From the NCBI GenBank assembly GCA_907163075.1, contig CAJQTY010000001.1, positions 310,001 through 374,000 of the forward strand: 64,000 nt of DNA, written 5' to 3'. The notes under the pieces are model-generated. The model saw nothing but the letters and a program-made list of their open reading frames with translations, ran no database searches and was not told the DNA's origin. The DNA comes from an uncultured Rhodocyclaceae bacterium. GTDB lineage: Bacteria; Pseudomonadota; Gammaproteobacteria; Burkholderiales; Rhodocyclaceae. Below, piece after piece: positions 29,915 through 38,688 of this stretch. The first letter of the stretch is position 1. Each line of letters starts with the position of its first letter. Made by a program: the position numbers and the translations under genes.

Positions 29915-29938
29915 CGCCATCAAGAACGAAGCACTGCA

Positions 29939-31087
29939 CTAGAAAGGAAACTCCGACTGGCTGCCGACGGCAGTCGATTGCTCGTCCGCGGCAGGCACCA
30001 GACCGCTGGCCCGGACGCCGAGCAGCCGGATTTTCTGGGTCAGCGGGACGCGCTTCAGGCATTCTCCGGCGGCCCTGCGAATCTGCACGCCATCGCTGAC
30101 CCGGACCGGCACCGTCAGGTCGCGGGTAACCGCCCGAAAATCCGCGTAGCGCAGCTTGATGCCGATCGTCTGGCTGGCGTAGCCCTTGCGTTTCAGGTCA
30201 TCGGCAAGGCGCATGCACAGCGCGGTAAATATCTCGGAGAGTTCCGCCCTGTCCTGCCGGGCGTGCAGATCGCGTTCGAAAGTGCTTTCACGGCTGATCG
30301 ACTTGGGCTCCGATTCGGTAACGATCCGCCGTTCATCAATGCCATTCGCCACCTGGTGAAGCCAGACGCCGGTGGAGCGGCCAAAGTGTTTGACGAGGAA
30401 TGCGACGGGCACTGCCGCCAGGTCGCCGATGCTGACGATTCCGAGCCTGGCGAGCTTCTCCGAGGACTTCGGGCCGATCCCATTGATCTTCTTCGCCGGC
30501 AGTGGCCAGATCCGTGCCGGGATATCGTCGAGGCCCAGGATGGTGATGCCATCCGGTTTTTGCAGGTCGGAGCCGATCTTCGCGAGCAGCTTGTTCGGGC
30601 TGACACCGATCGAGCAAGTCAGGCCGGTTGCATTGAAGACGGCCTCTTTGATGCGCCGCGCCAGCGCCTCGGTATCTTCCGCGATGTCGCTCAGATCAAG
30701 GTAGATTTCGTCGATCCCGCGATCCTCGATCTTTGCTGCGATGCCGGCGACCGCGGCCTTGAACATGCGGGAATACTTGCGGTAAGCGTCGAAATTGGCC
30801 GGGAGCAGGATCGCCTGCGGCGCCAGGCGCGCCGACTTCATCAGACCCATCCCGGAAAACACGCCCAGGGCCCGCGCTTCATAGGTCGAGGTGGTGATCA
30901 CGCCGCGCCCGGCATAGTCCCGCAACCGGGCAAAACGCCGGGTGCCGCCGGGCTGTTCGAGCGGTTGATGCGCGCTGCGCCCGCCGACCACCACCGCCTG
31001 CCCGCGAAGCTCGGGGTAGCGCAGTAGTTCGACCGAGGCGAAGAAAGCGTCCATGTCGAGGTGAGCAATGCGTCGAATACTGTTCAT
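29939..31087 (-). CDS. dinB: DNA polymerase IV (Y-family translesion polymerase)
   Basis: SOS-induced error-prone polymerase. ATG 31087 gives MNSIRRIAHLDMDAFFASVE, with metal-binding Asp in HLDMDAFF and the second acidic pair in EDRGIDEIYLDLSD. Finger-palm motifs TSTYEARALGVFSGM and SIGVSPNKLLAKIGSDLQKPDG are present. 382 residues, a little longer than E. coli DinB (351). The extra residues come from an insert near position 30 (VVGGRSAHQPLEQPGGTRRF) and the C-terminal tail. It lacks a recognisable terminal beta-clamp pentapeptide, but the end QSEFPF could serve. A LexA box covers the start codon. Confidence 0.94.
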   Translation of the reverse strand: MNSIRRIAHLDMDAFFASVELLRYPELRGQAVVVGGRSAHQPLEQPGGTRRFARLRDYAGRGVITTSTYEARALGVFSGMGLMKSARLAPQAILLPANFDAYRKYSRMFKAAVAGIAAKIEDRGIDEIYLDLSDIAEDTEALARRIKEAVFNATGLTCSIGVSPNKLLAKIGSDLQKPDGITILGLDDIPARIWPLPAKKINGIGPKSSEKLARLGIVSIGDLAAVPVAFLVKHFGRSTGVWLHQVANGIDERRIVTESEPKSISRESTFERDLHARQDRAELSEIFTALCMRLADDLKRKGYASQTIGIKLRYADFRAVTRDLTVPVRVSDGVQIRRAAGECLKRVPLTQKIRLLGVRASGLVPAADEQSTAVGSQSEFPF

Positions 31088-31097
31088 AAATACAGTA
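31078..31097 (-). promoter_or_regulatory. LexA (SOS) box on the dinB start codon
   Basis: TACTGTATTTATGAACAGTA, that is CTG-N10-CAG with flanking TA...TA, an excellent match to the proteobacterial SOS box. The ATG of dinB lies inside it, so repression would occur at or just after the transcription start, and the mRNA leader must be very short. Confidence 0.85.
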
Positions 31098-31281
31098 TAT
31101 GGGATTATCGTCAAAAAAGCAGTCAAGTACGGCAGACATAACCACAACCTTTGGCCACTGCGGTTCTCGCGATGCACCTGCCGGGCGCTTGATCGAGGCC
31201 ATGAAGGACTTTGCTTTTTCCCCGTGTCCGCCGTGCCCGCCGTGGTTAAATTGCGTTTTCCAGGCCACCTGCCGAAACACC

Positions 31282-31815
31282 ATGAGACTGTTCTTTGCCC
31301 TTTGGCTGCCAAGTGATGCGGCCGCACGACTTGCCGGAATCGCCCGCGCCAACGCCGGTCAATTCGGCGGCCGACCGACCCGGCAGGAAGCCATCCACCT
31401 GACGCTGGCCTTTCTCGGCGAAGTGCCCGAGGAAAACCTGCCGTTGCCGGTACGGACGGCGCAACTCGTCCACTCCACGCCGTTCGCACTCGACATTGAT
31501 CGCCTTGGTCATTGGGCGCGCCAGCGTGTGCTGTGGGCTGGCCCGGCCTCGCCGTGCCCGGCGCTCGACGCGCTGGTCGGCAACTTACGCCGTGCCCTGG
31601 TCGACGCCGGTTTCGCCGTTGACGACTGGAATCGCGGTTTCACCGCGCACATCACCCTGATCCGCAAGCTTCCCGGGGTGCCGACAAGCCTTGCGCTGCC
31701 GGCCATCGAGCCGATCAACTCGCTCTGTTCCAGCTTTGCGCTGGTTCACTCGCAAACGTCCGACGCCGGCTCCAATTATCGGACTGTTGCCGACTTCCCG
31801 CTGAGCCGGCGCTGA
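31282..31815 (+). CDS. thpR: RNA 2',3'-cyclic phosphodiesterase (2H superfamily)
   Basis: 177 residues from ATG 31282 (MRLFFALWLPSDAAARL). The two HxT motifs that define the 2H active site are HLTLAFLG (His ~39) and AHITLIRK (His ~123). It probably opens 2',3'-cyclic phosphates on RNA to 2'-phosphomonoesters; the family was once called 2'-5' RNA ligase. It is divergent from dinB, with about 190 bases between the starts, and is not obviously SOS-controlled. Confidence 0.9.
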   Translation: MRLFFALWLPSDAAARLAGIARANAGQFGGRPTRQEAIHLTLAFLGEVPEENLPLPVRTAQLVHSTPFALDIDRLGHWARQRVLWAGPASPCPALDALVGNLRRALVDAGFAVDDWNRGFTAHITLIRKLPGVPTSLALPAIEPINSLCSSFALVHSQTSDAGSNYRTVADFPLSRR

Positions 31816-31835
31816 GGTGCGGCGCGACCCGGATA

Positions 31836-33251
31836 TCAGCGCCGTTCGGCAAGGAAGGGGAAGTACTCGCGGTCGGCACCGAGCATGTGCCGGGCAACCA
31901 CATCGTGAGCGATGAACTGGAACAACTCGCCGATAGCCAGTGTGCCCGCGCGAAAGCAGCCGAACAGCGCGACGGCTCTGTCCGTGAGCTGGCGATGGAT
32001 CACGGCATGTTCCGCCGCGCCCGGAAAACCGGCGACCGCGATGATTTCCTCCTCGTCCTTGAAGTGCTGGACGATGTCAGCGATCAGGATGTCGATCAGT
32101 GCGGCCACCTCTTCGATCGGACGCTCGGAGAGAATGGCGGTAAACAGCTTGTTGGCGTCGCCGAACAAGGCGCGGTGCTGCTCGTCAACCAGCGCATTGC
32201 CGCATTCGTAGGCCGAATGCCAGGCCAATTGCACGAAATTGGCCGAGACATTTTCGCCGATCCCCAGTCGCTGCGGCGTTTCAGGGGCAATCTGAACCTG
32301 GTTTCGGCCGCACGCCTTGGCCCGGTAAAGTGCGGCATCGGCGCGTTTGAACCACGACTCCCAGCTCTCCCCGGATATGCATTCGGCGACCCCGAGGCTC
32401 ACCGTGATACTCCCTGTCCCAGGGAAAGCGCATCGGGAAACCTTTTCACGCAAACGCTCGGCCAGCATGGACATGGTCGACAGGGTGGTGTTGGGGCTCA
32501 ACACGACGAACTCTTCGCCGCCCCATCGCGTGAGCGAGTCCGTGGCGCGAAGGGTTGACTGAACCACCGCCGCCAGTTCCGCCAGAACCTGGTCGCCAAC
32601 GGCATGGCCGTGATGATCGTTAACATCCTTGAAAAAATCGATGTCCATGATCAGCAGGCTCAACGGGTGATCGTAGCGCTTCAGTCGATCCATCTCGTTG
32701 CTTACGGTCTCTTCGAAGCGCCGCCGGTTCCAGGCGCCTGTGAGCTTGTCGGTACTTGCCAGACGATCCAGTTCGACCATCGTCTGTTGCAGCTCCATGT
32801 TGGACTGTTGCAGACGTTCCAGGGATTGCCGCATTTCCGCGACGTTGTCCTGCCCGGAAATATCGAGCATTACGGCGCCGATGGAAAGCACTCTCCCCTC
32901 CGGCCCCAGCACCGGGAACTTGAGCCACAGGCAGCGTTTGCGCCCGCCGTTGATCGACAACTCAAGTTCGTCGCTCGCCGCTGCCGCGCCATCGCCGATC
33001 TGCCGGTCGGAGCACCGGAGCTGCTCGGCGATCGGCGGCGGAAACAGATCACTGTCGGTCATCCCGGCGATCTGTTCGGCACTCTTGCCGAACAGTGTTT
33101 CCATCGCCTTGTTGGCCAGCAGATAGCGACCGTCGAGGCCCTTTATCCCGATGCCGACGCCGGAGGCCTGCGGCATCAAAAGCGATAACAGACCCGAAGC
33201 GCGGATCACGTGCTCACTGGCAAAACTGTGAATGAATTCGTTTTCAGTCAT
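31836..33251 (-). CDS. PAS - GGDEF diguanylate cyclase - bacteriohemerythrin sensor
   Basis: 471 residues from ATG 33251 (MTENEFIHSF). A PAS domain (~25-130, GLDGRYLLANKAMETLFGKS) leads into a coiled coil (~135-165). The GGDEF cyclase domain (~165-322) carries GGEEF at 244-248 and an inhibitory RxxD site (RATD) five residues before it. The C-terminal hemerythrin domain (~335-471) has the di-iron ligands in VDEQHRALF, QHFKDEEE, AEH...IHR and ARHMLGAD. It is probably a c-di-GMP synthase gated by oxygen, nitric oxide or redox state. The gene lies 8 bases after the FIST gene and is surely co-transcribed. Confidence 0.9.
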   Translation of the reverse strand: MTENEFIHSFASEHVIRASGLLSLLMPQASGVGIGIKGLDGRYLLANKAMETLFGKSAEQIAGMTDSDLFPPPIAEQLRCSDRQIGDGAAAASDELELSINGGRKRCLWLKFPVLGPEGRVLSIGAVMLDISGQDNVAEMRQSLERLQQSNMELQQTMVELDRLASTDKLTGAWNRRRFEETVSNEMDRLKRYDHPLSLLIMDIDFFKDVNDHHGHAVGDQVLAELAAVVQSTLRATDSLTRWGGEEFVVLSPNTTLSTMSMLAERLREKVSRCAFPGTGSITVSLGVAECISGESWESWFKRADAALYRAKACGRNQVQIAPETPQRLGIGENVSANFVQLAWHSAYECGNALVDEQHRALFGDANKLFTAILSERPIEEVAALIDILIADIVQHFKDEEEIIAVAGFPGAAEHAVIHRQLTDRAVALFGCFRAGTLAIGELFQFIAHDVVARHMLGADREYFPFLAERR

Positions 33252-33259
33252 GTTGAACT

Positions 33260-34393
33260 CTACTGTGAAACACAAACAAGCGCCGCGTTGTGAAATCTTG
33301 GGAAGCCAAGTTCCTTGTCCTGGTCGAATTCCCCAAGCGAGAGTGCTCCAAAAATCACGGACGCCTCGGTGAGATACCTGAGCTGCATGACCTCCCTGCC
33401 AGCGTCGTCGCCGAAATGCATGCGCCGGCCCGCGCAATAGAAGGTCAGCAGCGGCTGAGCGCGCACCCTTCTCTTTGCCACCTTCAGGCTCCTTACAATC
33501 TCGCTGACGCAAGCGCTGGTTTGGAAATCAGGCGCCTTCAGCAGACGCAGCAGCGAGCAGTCAGGCACCTCGCCGACGCAATAGAGGGAGCCATCGTCGT
33601 TGAAACCGACAGGAATCCGGACCAGCACATCGAGCGCTGTCACCACGCCAAACGGAAAATGGACGGCGAATTCGTAGAAGTTTTCGCGGGTCAGGGTGAT
33701 CCCGTATTCTGCATTCATCACATCCTGGTAAACCTCGAAGGCCACCCGATGGTTGATCGTGTCGATCCGATTGCCCTCGCCCGAGGTCGCCATCATGATT
33801 TTCTTCGAGACCGGGTAGCCGTGCCGAACGACGACGAGAGTCTCCTCGGGAAGCAGCATGCCAAGGACGCCATTGCTCACCGATTTTTCAGCGTCGAACA
33901 AACAGGGGATCGGCTGAAAGGTCTCGCTGCCCGCATTGACTCCGGCATACTCGACGCGAGCACCCAGGTCTCCGCGCAACTCGTGCAGCAGGGTGGCGAC
34001 ATTGGGAATCATCGCATCGAAGATCATGAACAAGGTCGGCGTCCCGCCATCGGCGACGGTCCGGTCGAGCATCGCGGCGGCGGCCTGCTCCAGTTTCGCT
34101 GATCCGGCCTCGCCCATATCGGCCACCACGAACGATGATGGCATCCGTTCGAAGCACAAAAGCCACGCTCCGGCGGTAACAAAACCATCGTCGGTGACAA
34201 GTGCAGGGAAGACGGCGCCGAGCAGCGGGATTTTCTGCGCACTGAAAAGTACCTGCATGGCGGGTATGCATTGTCTCTCGGCTTCGGGCAGAAGCATCAT
34301 TACGCCCATCTGCGGCCAGCGACCTTTCCACTCCCGCAGAATGCCATCGATAACCGCAGTTTCGATTGGCGCGAGTTTTTGACTAGAGAACAC
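33260..34393 (-). CDS. FIST-domain small-ligand sensor protein
   Basis: 377 residues with a GTG start at 34393 and GGAG upstream. It has no TM segment, so is predicted cytoplasmic. FIST N-type features (MGVMMLLPEAERQCIPAM; YAGVNAGSETFQPIPCLFD) are followed by a FIST C-type half with PLLTFYCAGRRMHFGDDAG and ASVIFGALSLGEF. FIST domains are thought to bind small ligands such as amino acids and pass the signal to partners. Here the partner is the adjacent GGDEF-hemerythrin protein. Confidence 0.82.
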   Translation of the reverse strand: MFSSQKLAPIETAVIDGILREWKGRWPQMGVMMLLPEAERQCIPAMQVLFSAQKIPLLGAVFPALVTDDGFVTAGAWLLCFERMPSSFVVADMGEAGSAKLEQAAAAMLDRTVADGGTPTLFMIFDAMIPNVATLLHELRGDLGARVEYAGVNAGSETFQPIPCLFDAEKSVSNGVLGMLLPEETLVVVRHGYPVSKKIMMATSGEGNRIDTINHRVAFEVYQDVMNAEYGITLTRENFYEFAVHFPFGVVTALDVLVRIPVGFNDDGSLYCVGEVPDCSLLRLLKAPDFQTSACVSEIVRSLKVAKRRVRAQPLLTFYCAGRRMHFGDDAGREVMQLRYLTEASVIFGALSLGEFDQDKELGFPRFHNAALVCVSQ

Positions 34394-34613
34394 GAGAGAT
34401 GCTCCGGAATCCAGATCGTCCGGTCAGTTTAGCACGATGTTTCCATACTCCGCTTCGACAGCGACAAGATCAAACGAAAAAGTACCCTTATGCCATGAGG
34501 AAGGTCCGCGATCCCGCCCATCGGCCGCTGACCCGGGAACCGAAACATCGAAAATGTCCAAAAAACTGGCCGCCTGTCGGACTTGACCAAGTCGGTTAGC
34601 GTAAAACCCGCGA

Positions 34614-35933
34614 TCAGCTCGCTGGCGCGTTCCGGGCGGGTGCGAACAGGACGCACACCAGCAGTCCGCCGGAATCCGAATCGCCAAGGCTGACCTGGGC
34701 GTCATGCCGATCGGCAATCGCGCGCACGATCGATAGCCCGAGGCCGCTCCCGGCCTCGTTGTCACCGCCGCGACGATAGAAGCGATCGAAAACACGCTCG
34801 CGGTCGGCGGCAGGAATGCCCGGCCCGCTGTCGGCGACATCAAGAAAGGCGCGCCCGCCCCGGAGGCCGCACGAGACGTCGACGCGCCCGCCGCCGGGAG
34901 TATGGCGCAAGGCATTGCCCACCAGGTTGGCAAGCAGGATGCGCAGGGCATCGGCATCCCCCGCGACCAGCGCCGCTTCGTCGGCGTGCGTGACGCCAAG
35001 GTCGATGCCGCTGGATTCGGCAAGCCGGGAATGCTCGATCACCGATTGCCGGACCAGTTCAGCGAGATTCACCGTTGCGAACCGGTACTCGGCGGCGCCC
35101 GGTTCCTGCCGCGCCAGCGTCAGCAGTTGCTGGACGGCGTGGGCGGTTCGCTGCAGCCCGCTTTTCAGTTCGCCCAGGGCGGCTGCACGAGCGCTCTCCG
35201 ATTCGGCACGCTCGACGAGCTGCACCTGCAACTGCAACGCCGTCAGCGGCGTGCGCAGCTCGTGCGCGGCATCGGCGACAAAGGCCCGCTGCGCGTCCAG
35301 CGCGGCCTTGAGGCGGGCCAGCAGATCGTTCAGCGAGAAGACCAGCGGCTTGGCTTCTTCCGGCACGCCGCCGGCTTCGAGCGGAACCAGTGAATCGGGC
35401 GTGCGCGCCTTGAGCGCGCGGGCGATCCGGGCCAGCGGCTGCAGGCCTCGACTGACCAGAATCCAGATCAGCAGCCCGAACACCGGGAGCAGGACAAAAA
35501 ACGGTTTCAAGGTGCTCCAGGCGGCATTGGCGGCCAACTGATTACGGACGCGCATCGGCTGTGCCACCGCAATCGTCAGCCCATGGTACTGGATGGCGAA
35601 CACCCGCCACTCGCCTTCGCGCGAATCGGCCGTCGAGTAGCCTAGCCGGGTGAGTTCGGGCAGGGTCTGGTGCGGCTTTGAAAAATAGATGGTCAGGCCG
35701 CTGCGGTCCCAGACGCGGATCACGTAATCCAGGCTTTCGTCGCTTGCCAGTGCTTCGGCCTGGCCCTGGAACGTCTGGTCGCGCAGCGACAGCGCGATCT
35801 GCTGCAGATGGTAGTCGAACAGCGTGCCGGCCTCGTCGCGCGCCGCACGATAGGTAGCCCAGCCGCCGAGCAGCATGAGCACGCACATGGCGCCAAGCAG
35901 CGCGACGAGCAGATTGTGCCGGATTGATTTCAT
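34614..35933 (-). CDS. Sensor histidine kinase (QseC/PmrB-like)
   Basis: 439 residues from ATG 35933 (MKSIRHNLLVALLG). TM1 at ~9-29, a periplasmic sensor region (~30-144), TM2 at ~145-162 (FVLLPVFGLLIWILVS), a short HAMP-like linker, then HisKA with phospho-His ~224 in FVADAAHELRTPLTAL. The HATPase domain has the N box NLVGNALRHTPGGGRV and GSGLGLSIVRAIADRH. It overlaps the response-regulator stop by 4 bases. The periplasmic segment is of the QseC type; the signal is unknown. Confidence 0.9.
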   Translation of the reverse strand: MKSIRHNLLVALLGAMCVLMLLGGWATYRAARDEAGTLFDYHLQQIALSLRDQTFQGQAEALASDESLDYVIRVWDRSGLTIYFSKPHQTLPELTRLGYSTADSREGEWRVFAIQYHGLTIAVAQPMRVRNQLAANAAWSTLKPFFVLLPVFGLLIWILVSRGLQPLARIARALKARTPDSLVPLEAGGVPEEAKPLVFSLNDLLARLKAALDAQRAFVADAAHELRTPLTALQLQVQLVERAESESARAAALGELKSGLQRTAHAVQQLLTLARQEPGAAEYRFATVNLAELVRQSVIEHSRLAESSGIDLGVTHADEAALVAGDADALRILLANLVGNALRHTPGGGRVDVSCGLRGGRAFLDVADSGPGIPAADRERVFDRFYRRGGDNEAGSGLGLSIVRAIADRHDAQVSLGDSDSGGLLVCVLFAPARNAPAS

Positions 35934-36592
35934 GAAATTTCCGGAACGCGATAGCCGACGCCGCGCACGTTGCGTATCCATTCGGCGCCCAGCTTGCGGC
36001 GCAGCGAATGGATGTATACCTCGACCGCGTTGCTCTCGATTTCCTCGTCCCAGCCGTACAGGCGTTCCTCGATCTGGGCGCGTGAAAGCGGCACGCCGGG
36101 CTGTTCGAGCAGCGCCTGCAGCAAGGCGAATTCACGGCCGGAGAGATTCACCGGCGAGCCGTTCAGCGAAACTTCATGCGTCGCCGGGTTGAGCGCCAGC
36201 GGGCCATGCTCGATCACCGGCGTGGCGCGCCCCGCCTGCCGCCGCATCAGGGCGCGGATACGCGCGGACAGTTCATCAAGATCGAAGGGTTTGACCAGGT
36301 AATCGTCGGCGCCGGCATCTAGGCCCTTGACCCGATCGGCGACCGAATCGCGCGCCGTAATCACCAGGACCGGCAGGGCCACGCCTTTCCGGCGCAGACC
36401 AGCGAGCAGTTCAAGGCCGGTCTTTCGCGGCAGGCCAAGGTCGAGCAGGATCAGTTCATAGACGCCGTTGGCAATCGCCAGTTCGGCGGCGGCACCGTCG
36501 CGCACCCAGTCCACCGAGTGGCCTTCCTGGCGCAAGCCGCTGTGCACACTGGCGCCAATCATCGGGTCATCCTCGACCAGCAGCAAACGCAT
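35930..36592 (-). CDS. OmpR-family response regulator (QseB/PmrA-like)
   Basis: 220 residues from ATG 36592, with AAGGAG five bases upstream. Receiver domain: acidic pocket in LLLVEDDPMIG, phospho-acceptor Asp ~51 in LILLDLGLP, Lys in YLVKPFDLDEL. The winged-helix domain ends GAEWIRNVRGVGYRVPE. It is a plausible regulator of the CTTAAG-N5-CTTAAG box before the Do protease, because QseB/PmrA proteins bind such repeats. I see no such box in its own upstream region. Confidence 0.92.
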   Translation of the reverse strand: MRLLLVEDDPMIGASVHSGLRQEGHSVDWVRDGAAAELAIANGVYELILLDLGLPRKTGLELLAGLRRKGVALPVLVITARDSVADRVKGLDAGADDYLVKPFDLDELSARIRALMRRQAGRATPVIEHGPLALNPATHEVSLNGSPVNLSGREFALLQALLEQPGVPLSRAQIEERLYGWDEEIESNAVEVYIHSLRRKLGAEWIRNVRGVGYRVPEIS

Positions 36593-36748
36593 CCACACTC
36601 CTTCGCCAGACAACAATCGTACGCATCCGCCGTGCATGGTATAGCGTTTCTTCCCGCCACTCAAAATACCGGCCGAGAGCAAGAATCGGGTGGCCGGCGG
36701 TGTTCGCCAAGGCGACAATGACGGCCTGCATCGTGAAGAAGGATCGCC

Positions 36749-36943
36749 ATGGACAGCGCAAGGCAGTTTCCACTTTTCCCGCTGGCCGCCATATGGGGCG
36801 GGTCGTTTCTGTTCCTGCGTATCGCCGCCCTCTGGCTGCGCACGCCGATGACGCGCATGCTTGCGCTGGTGCTGTCGTGCGTCCTCACCGGAATCAGCCT
36901 GACGACGGGGCTGGCGAGGCGGCCGGCGAGAATTCGCCGATGA
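36749..36943 (+). pseudogene. Internally deleted EamA/DMT transporter relic
   Basis: 64 codons. The first ~27 residues (FPLFPLAAIWGGSFLFLRIAA) are the usual first helix of an EamA-family drug/metabolite exporter. The remainder (MLALVLSCVLTGISLTTG, then a basic tail) resembles the last helix and C-terminus of the same family. The whole middle (roughly 230 residues) is missing. A good ribosome-binding site (AAGGA) is kept, and the TGA overlaps the ATG of the Ada-like gene by 4 bases, so the relic may now act as a translated leader. Confidence 0.6.
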
Positions 36944-37779
36944 ACGGGATGGCCGAACGCTGCCAGGCTTACGCGACCGTCGCCGAGGCGATCCGTTTTA
37001 TCCGGCGCCACTGCGGGGAGCAGCCGAAGCTTGAGGCGGTCGCCGCGCATGTCGGCCTGAGTCCGTTTCATCTGCAACGGGTATTCAGCACCTGGGCCGG
37101 CATCTCGCCCAAGCGCTTTCTGCAAGCGCTGACGCGCGACCACGCGAAAACCCTGCTGCGTCAGAGCCACGATGTCCTTTCCGCCGCCCACGCCGCCGGT
37201 CTCTCCGGCCCTGGCCGGCTGCACGACCTGATGGTCGCCTGCGACGCGGTGACGCCCGGCGAAGTGCGCGCCCTGGGCGACGGGCTGGAAATCACCTACG
37301 GCTTCGGCCCGACGCCTTTCGGACGCGTCTTCATGGCCAGCACGCCGCGCGGCGTCTGCCATCTGCAGTTCACCGACGGCGACATCGCCGCCAGCGCGGC
37401 GCTGCGCGAGGACTGGCCTCAGGCGCGGCTGGTACGCGACGACACGGCACTGGCCGAAAGCATCGCCCGCCTGTTTTCCGGTAGTGCCCGGCAACAGCCG
37501 CTGCACCTTCTGCTGCGCGGAACGAATTTCCAGATCAAGGTCTGGGAAGCGCTGCTCGCGATTCCGGCCGGCCAGGTCGCGTCCTATCAAACCGTCGCCG
37601 GAATGGTCGGGCGCCCGCGTGCCCAGCGCGCCGTCGGCGCGGCGCTGGCGCACAACCGCATCGCGCTGCTCATCCCCTGCCACCGCGTCATCCGCGAAAG
37701 CGGCGAAATCGGCCAATACCGCTGGGGAAACGAACGCAAGGACGCCCTGCTCGCTTTCGAATCCGCAGCAAATGTTTAA
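36940..37779 (+). CDS. AraC-type regulator / O6-methylguanine-DNA methyltransferase fusion (Ada-like)
   Basis: 279 residues. The N-terminal AraC helix-turn-helix pair (~10-108, LEAVAAHVGLSPFHLQRVFSTWAGISPKRF) is joined to an MGMT domain (~115-275). Acceptor Cys ~247 lies in IPCHRVIRESGEIGQYRWG. It lacks the zinc-binding methylphosphotriester domain of full-length Ada, so it can repair O6-methylguanine but may not be activated by phosphotriester transfer. It is coupled to the EamA relic. An alternative ATG at 36949 exists. Confidence 0.88.
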   Translation: MNGMAERCQAYATVAEAIRFIRRHCGEQPKLEAVAAHVGLSPFHLQRVFSTWAGISPKRFLQALTRDHAKTLLRQSHDVLSAAHAAGLSGPGRLHDLMVACDAVTPGEVRALGDGLEITYGFGPTPFGRVFMASTPRGVCHLQFTDGDIAASAALREDWPQARLVRDDTALAESIARLFSGSARQQPLHLLLRGTNFQIKVWEALLAIPAGQVASYQTVAGMVGRPRAQRAVGAALAHNRIALLIPCHRVIRESGEIGQYRWGNERKDALLAFESAANV

Positions 37780-37829
37780 TGCGTTCATCGCCGTTATACG
37801 CCCACAAATACGGTGATAGTGACCCGCGC

Positions 37830-37924
37830 CGTAGGTCGGAAAAGCCGAAGGCGCCTTCCGACAGACGGTAGCCAAGGGTATCTCGTCGCCCGCGTCGGAA
37901 GGTGCTGCGCTTTTCCGACCTACG
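37830..37924. repeat. Short dispersed palindromic repeat (95 bp)
   Basis: Bounded by perfect 16-bp inverted repeats CGTAGGTCGGAAAAGC (37830-37845) and GCTTTTCCGACCTACG (37909-37924), with a further CGCCTTCCGAC / GTCGGAAGG pairing inside. It has the same core as the larger copies at 29.7 and 38.7 kb and the copy at 51.87 kb. Confidence 0.85.
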
Positions 37925-38057
37925 ACATTTCCAATTGGTGTAACTTCAGGTCAAACTGCAGTTGTTCGGGGAACTCCGTTCATCGCCGTTTTCCACACAC
38001 GAATACGGTGATAATCATCCGTTCGTCGGAAAGCATCAAAGAGTTCACGGAGGCTTC

Positions 38058-38609
38058 ATGAAAATCAAAGCGGCACCGTCGGTGCTATGGTTAGCCGGAA
38101 TGCTGACGAGTGTTTCGGGGATGGCGGCTCCGGTCGCTCTTGCGTGTTATGAACTGGAACTCGGCGTCGATAGCGTCGAACAGCATGGGCCCTGCACGCC
38201 TGGCGGTCACAACTCCCAGGTATTCGGATGCATAAAGGCCGGCGACGTGTTTTCAGGGCGCTTTGCGGTTGACGCCACGATCCTTGCCGAGAATGGCATG
38301 GTCAGCAACGCACCGCTGGCTGACTTCGAGCTAGCGTTTGGCAGCGCCCTGTATTCGACCGGCACCGACAACCTGACTCTCAGAGGATTCAGAAATCCCG
38401 AACTCGGGGCGCTCGCGCCGGGATTTCTAATCGAAGGAAGACAAGTCGTAGACCTTGTCGGCGGCATTTACGGCGCCGGCGATTTGCCCTTCATCGACAT
38501 GCACTCCTCCGACATCCCGAGGAACCGGTTTGTCGCTTACGACGGAGTTACACGCGCCAAAGGCAGTCTGGCAGTGCGCCGGGTACGGCAATCCGGCGCG
38601 TGCCCTTAG
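38058..38609 (+). CDS. Secreted protein of unknown function
   Basis: 183 residues from ATG 38058, with ACGGAGG upstream. The signal peptide (about 1-24, ending MAAP or VALA) is followed by a small, probably beta-rich domain. Four or more Cys (ACYELELG, GPCTPGG, FGCIKAGD, SGACP) suggest disulfides and a periplasmic or extracellular location. Motif CIKAGDVFSGRFAVDATIL recalls PEP-CTERM-associated surface proteins, but no sorting tail is present. I cannot assign a function. Confidence 0.65.
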   Translation: MKIKAAPSVLWLAGMLTSVSGMAAPVALACYELELGVDSVEQHGPCTPGGHNSQVFGCIKAGDVFSGRFAVDATILAENGMVSNAPLADFELAFGSALYSTGTDNLTLRGFRNPELGALAPGFLIEGRQVVDLVGGIYGAGDLPFIDMHSSDIPRNRFVAYDGVTRAKGSLAVRRVRQSGACP

Positions 38610-38688
38610 CGTGGTGATGCGATCTTGATGACGGTTATTTGAAGGCTACGCAGGTTCGGCCTTAACCTGTGCAAGGCGGATGAGCGTC

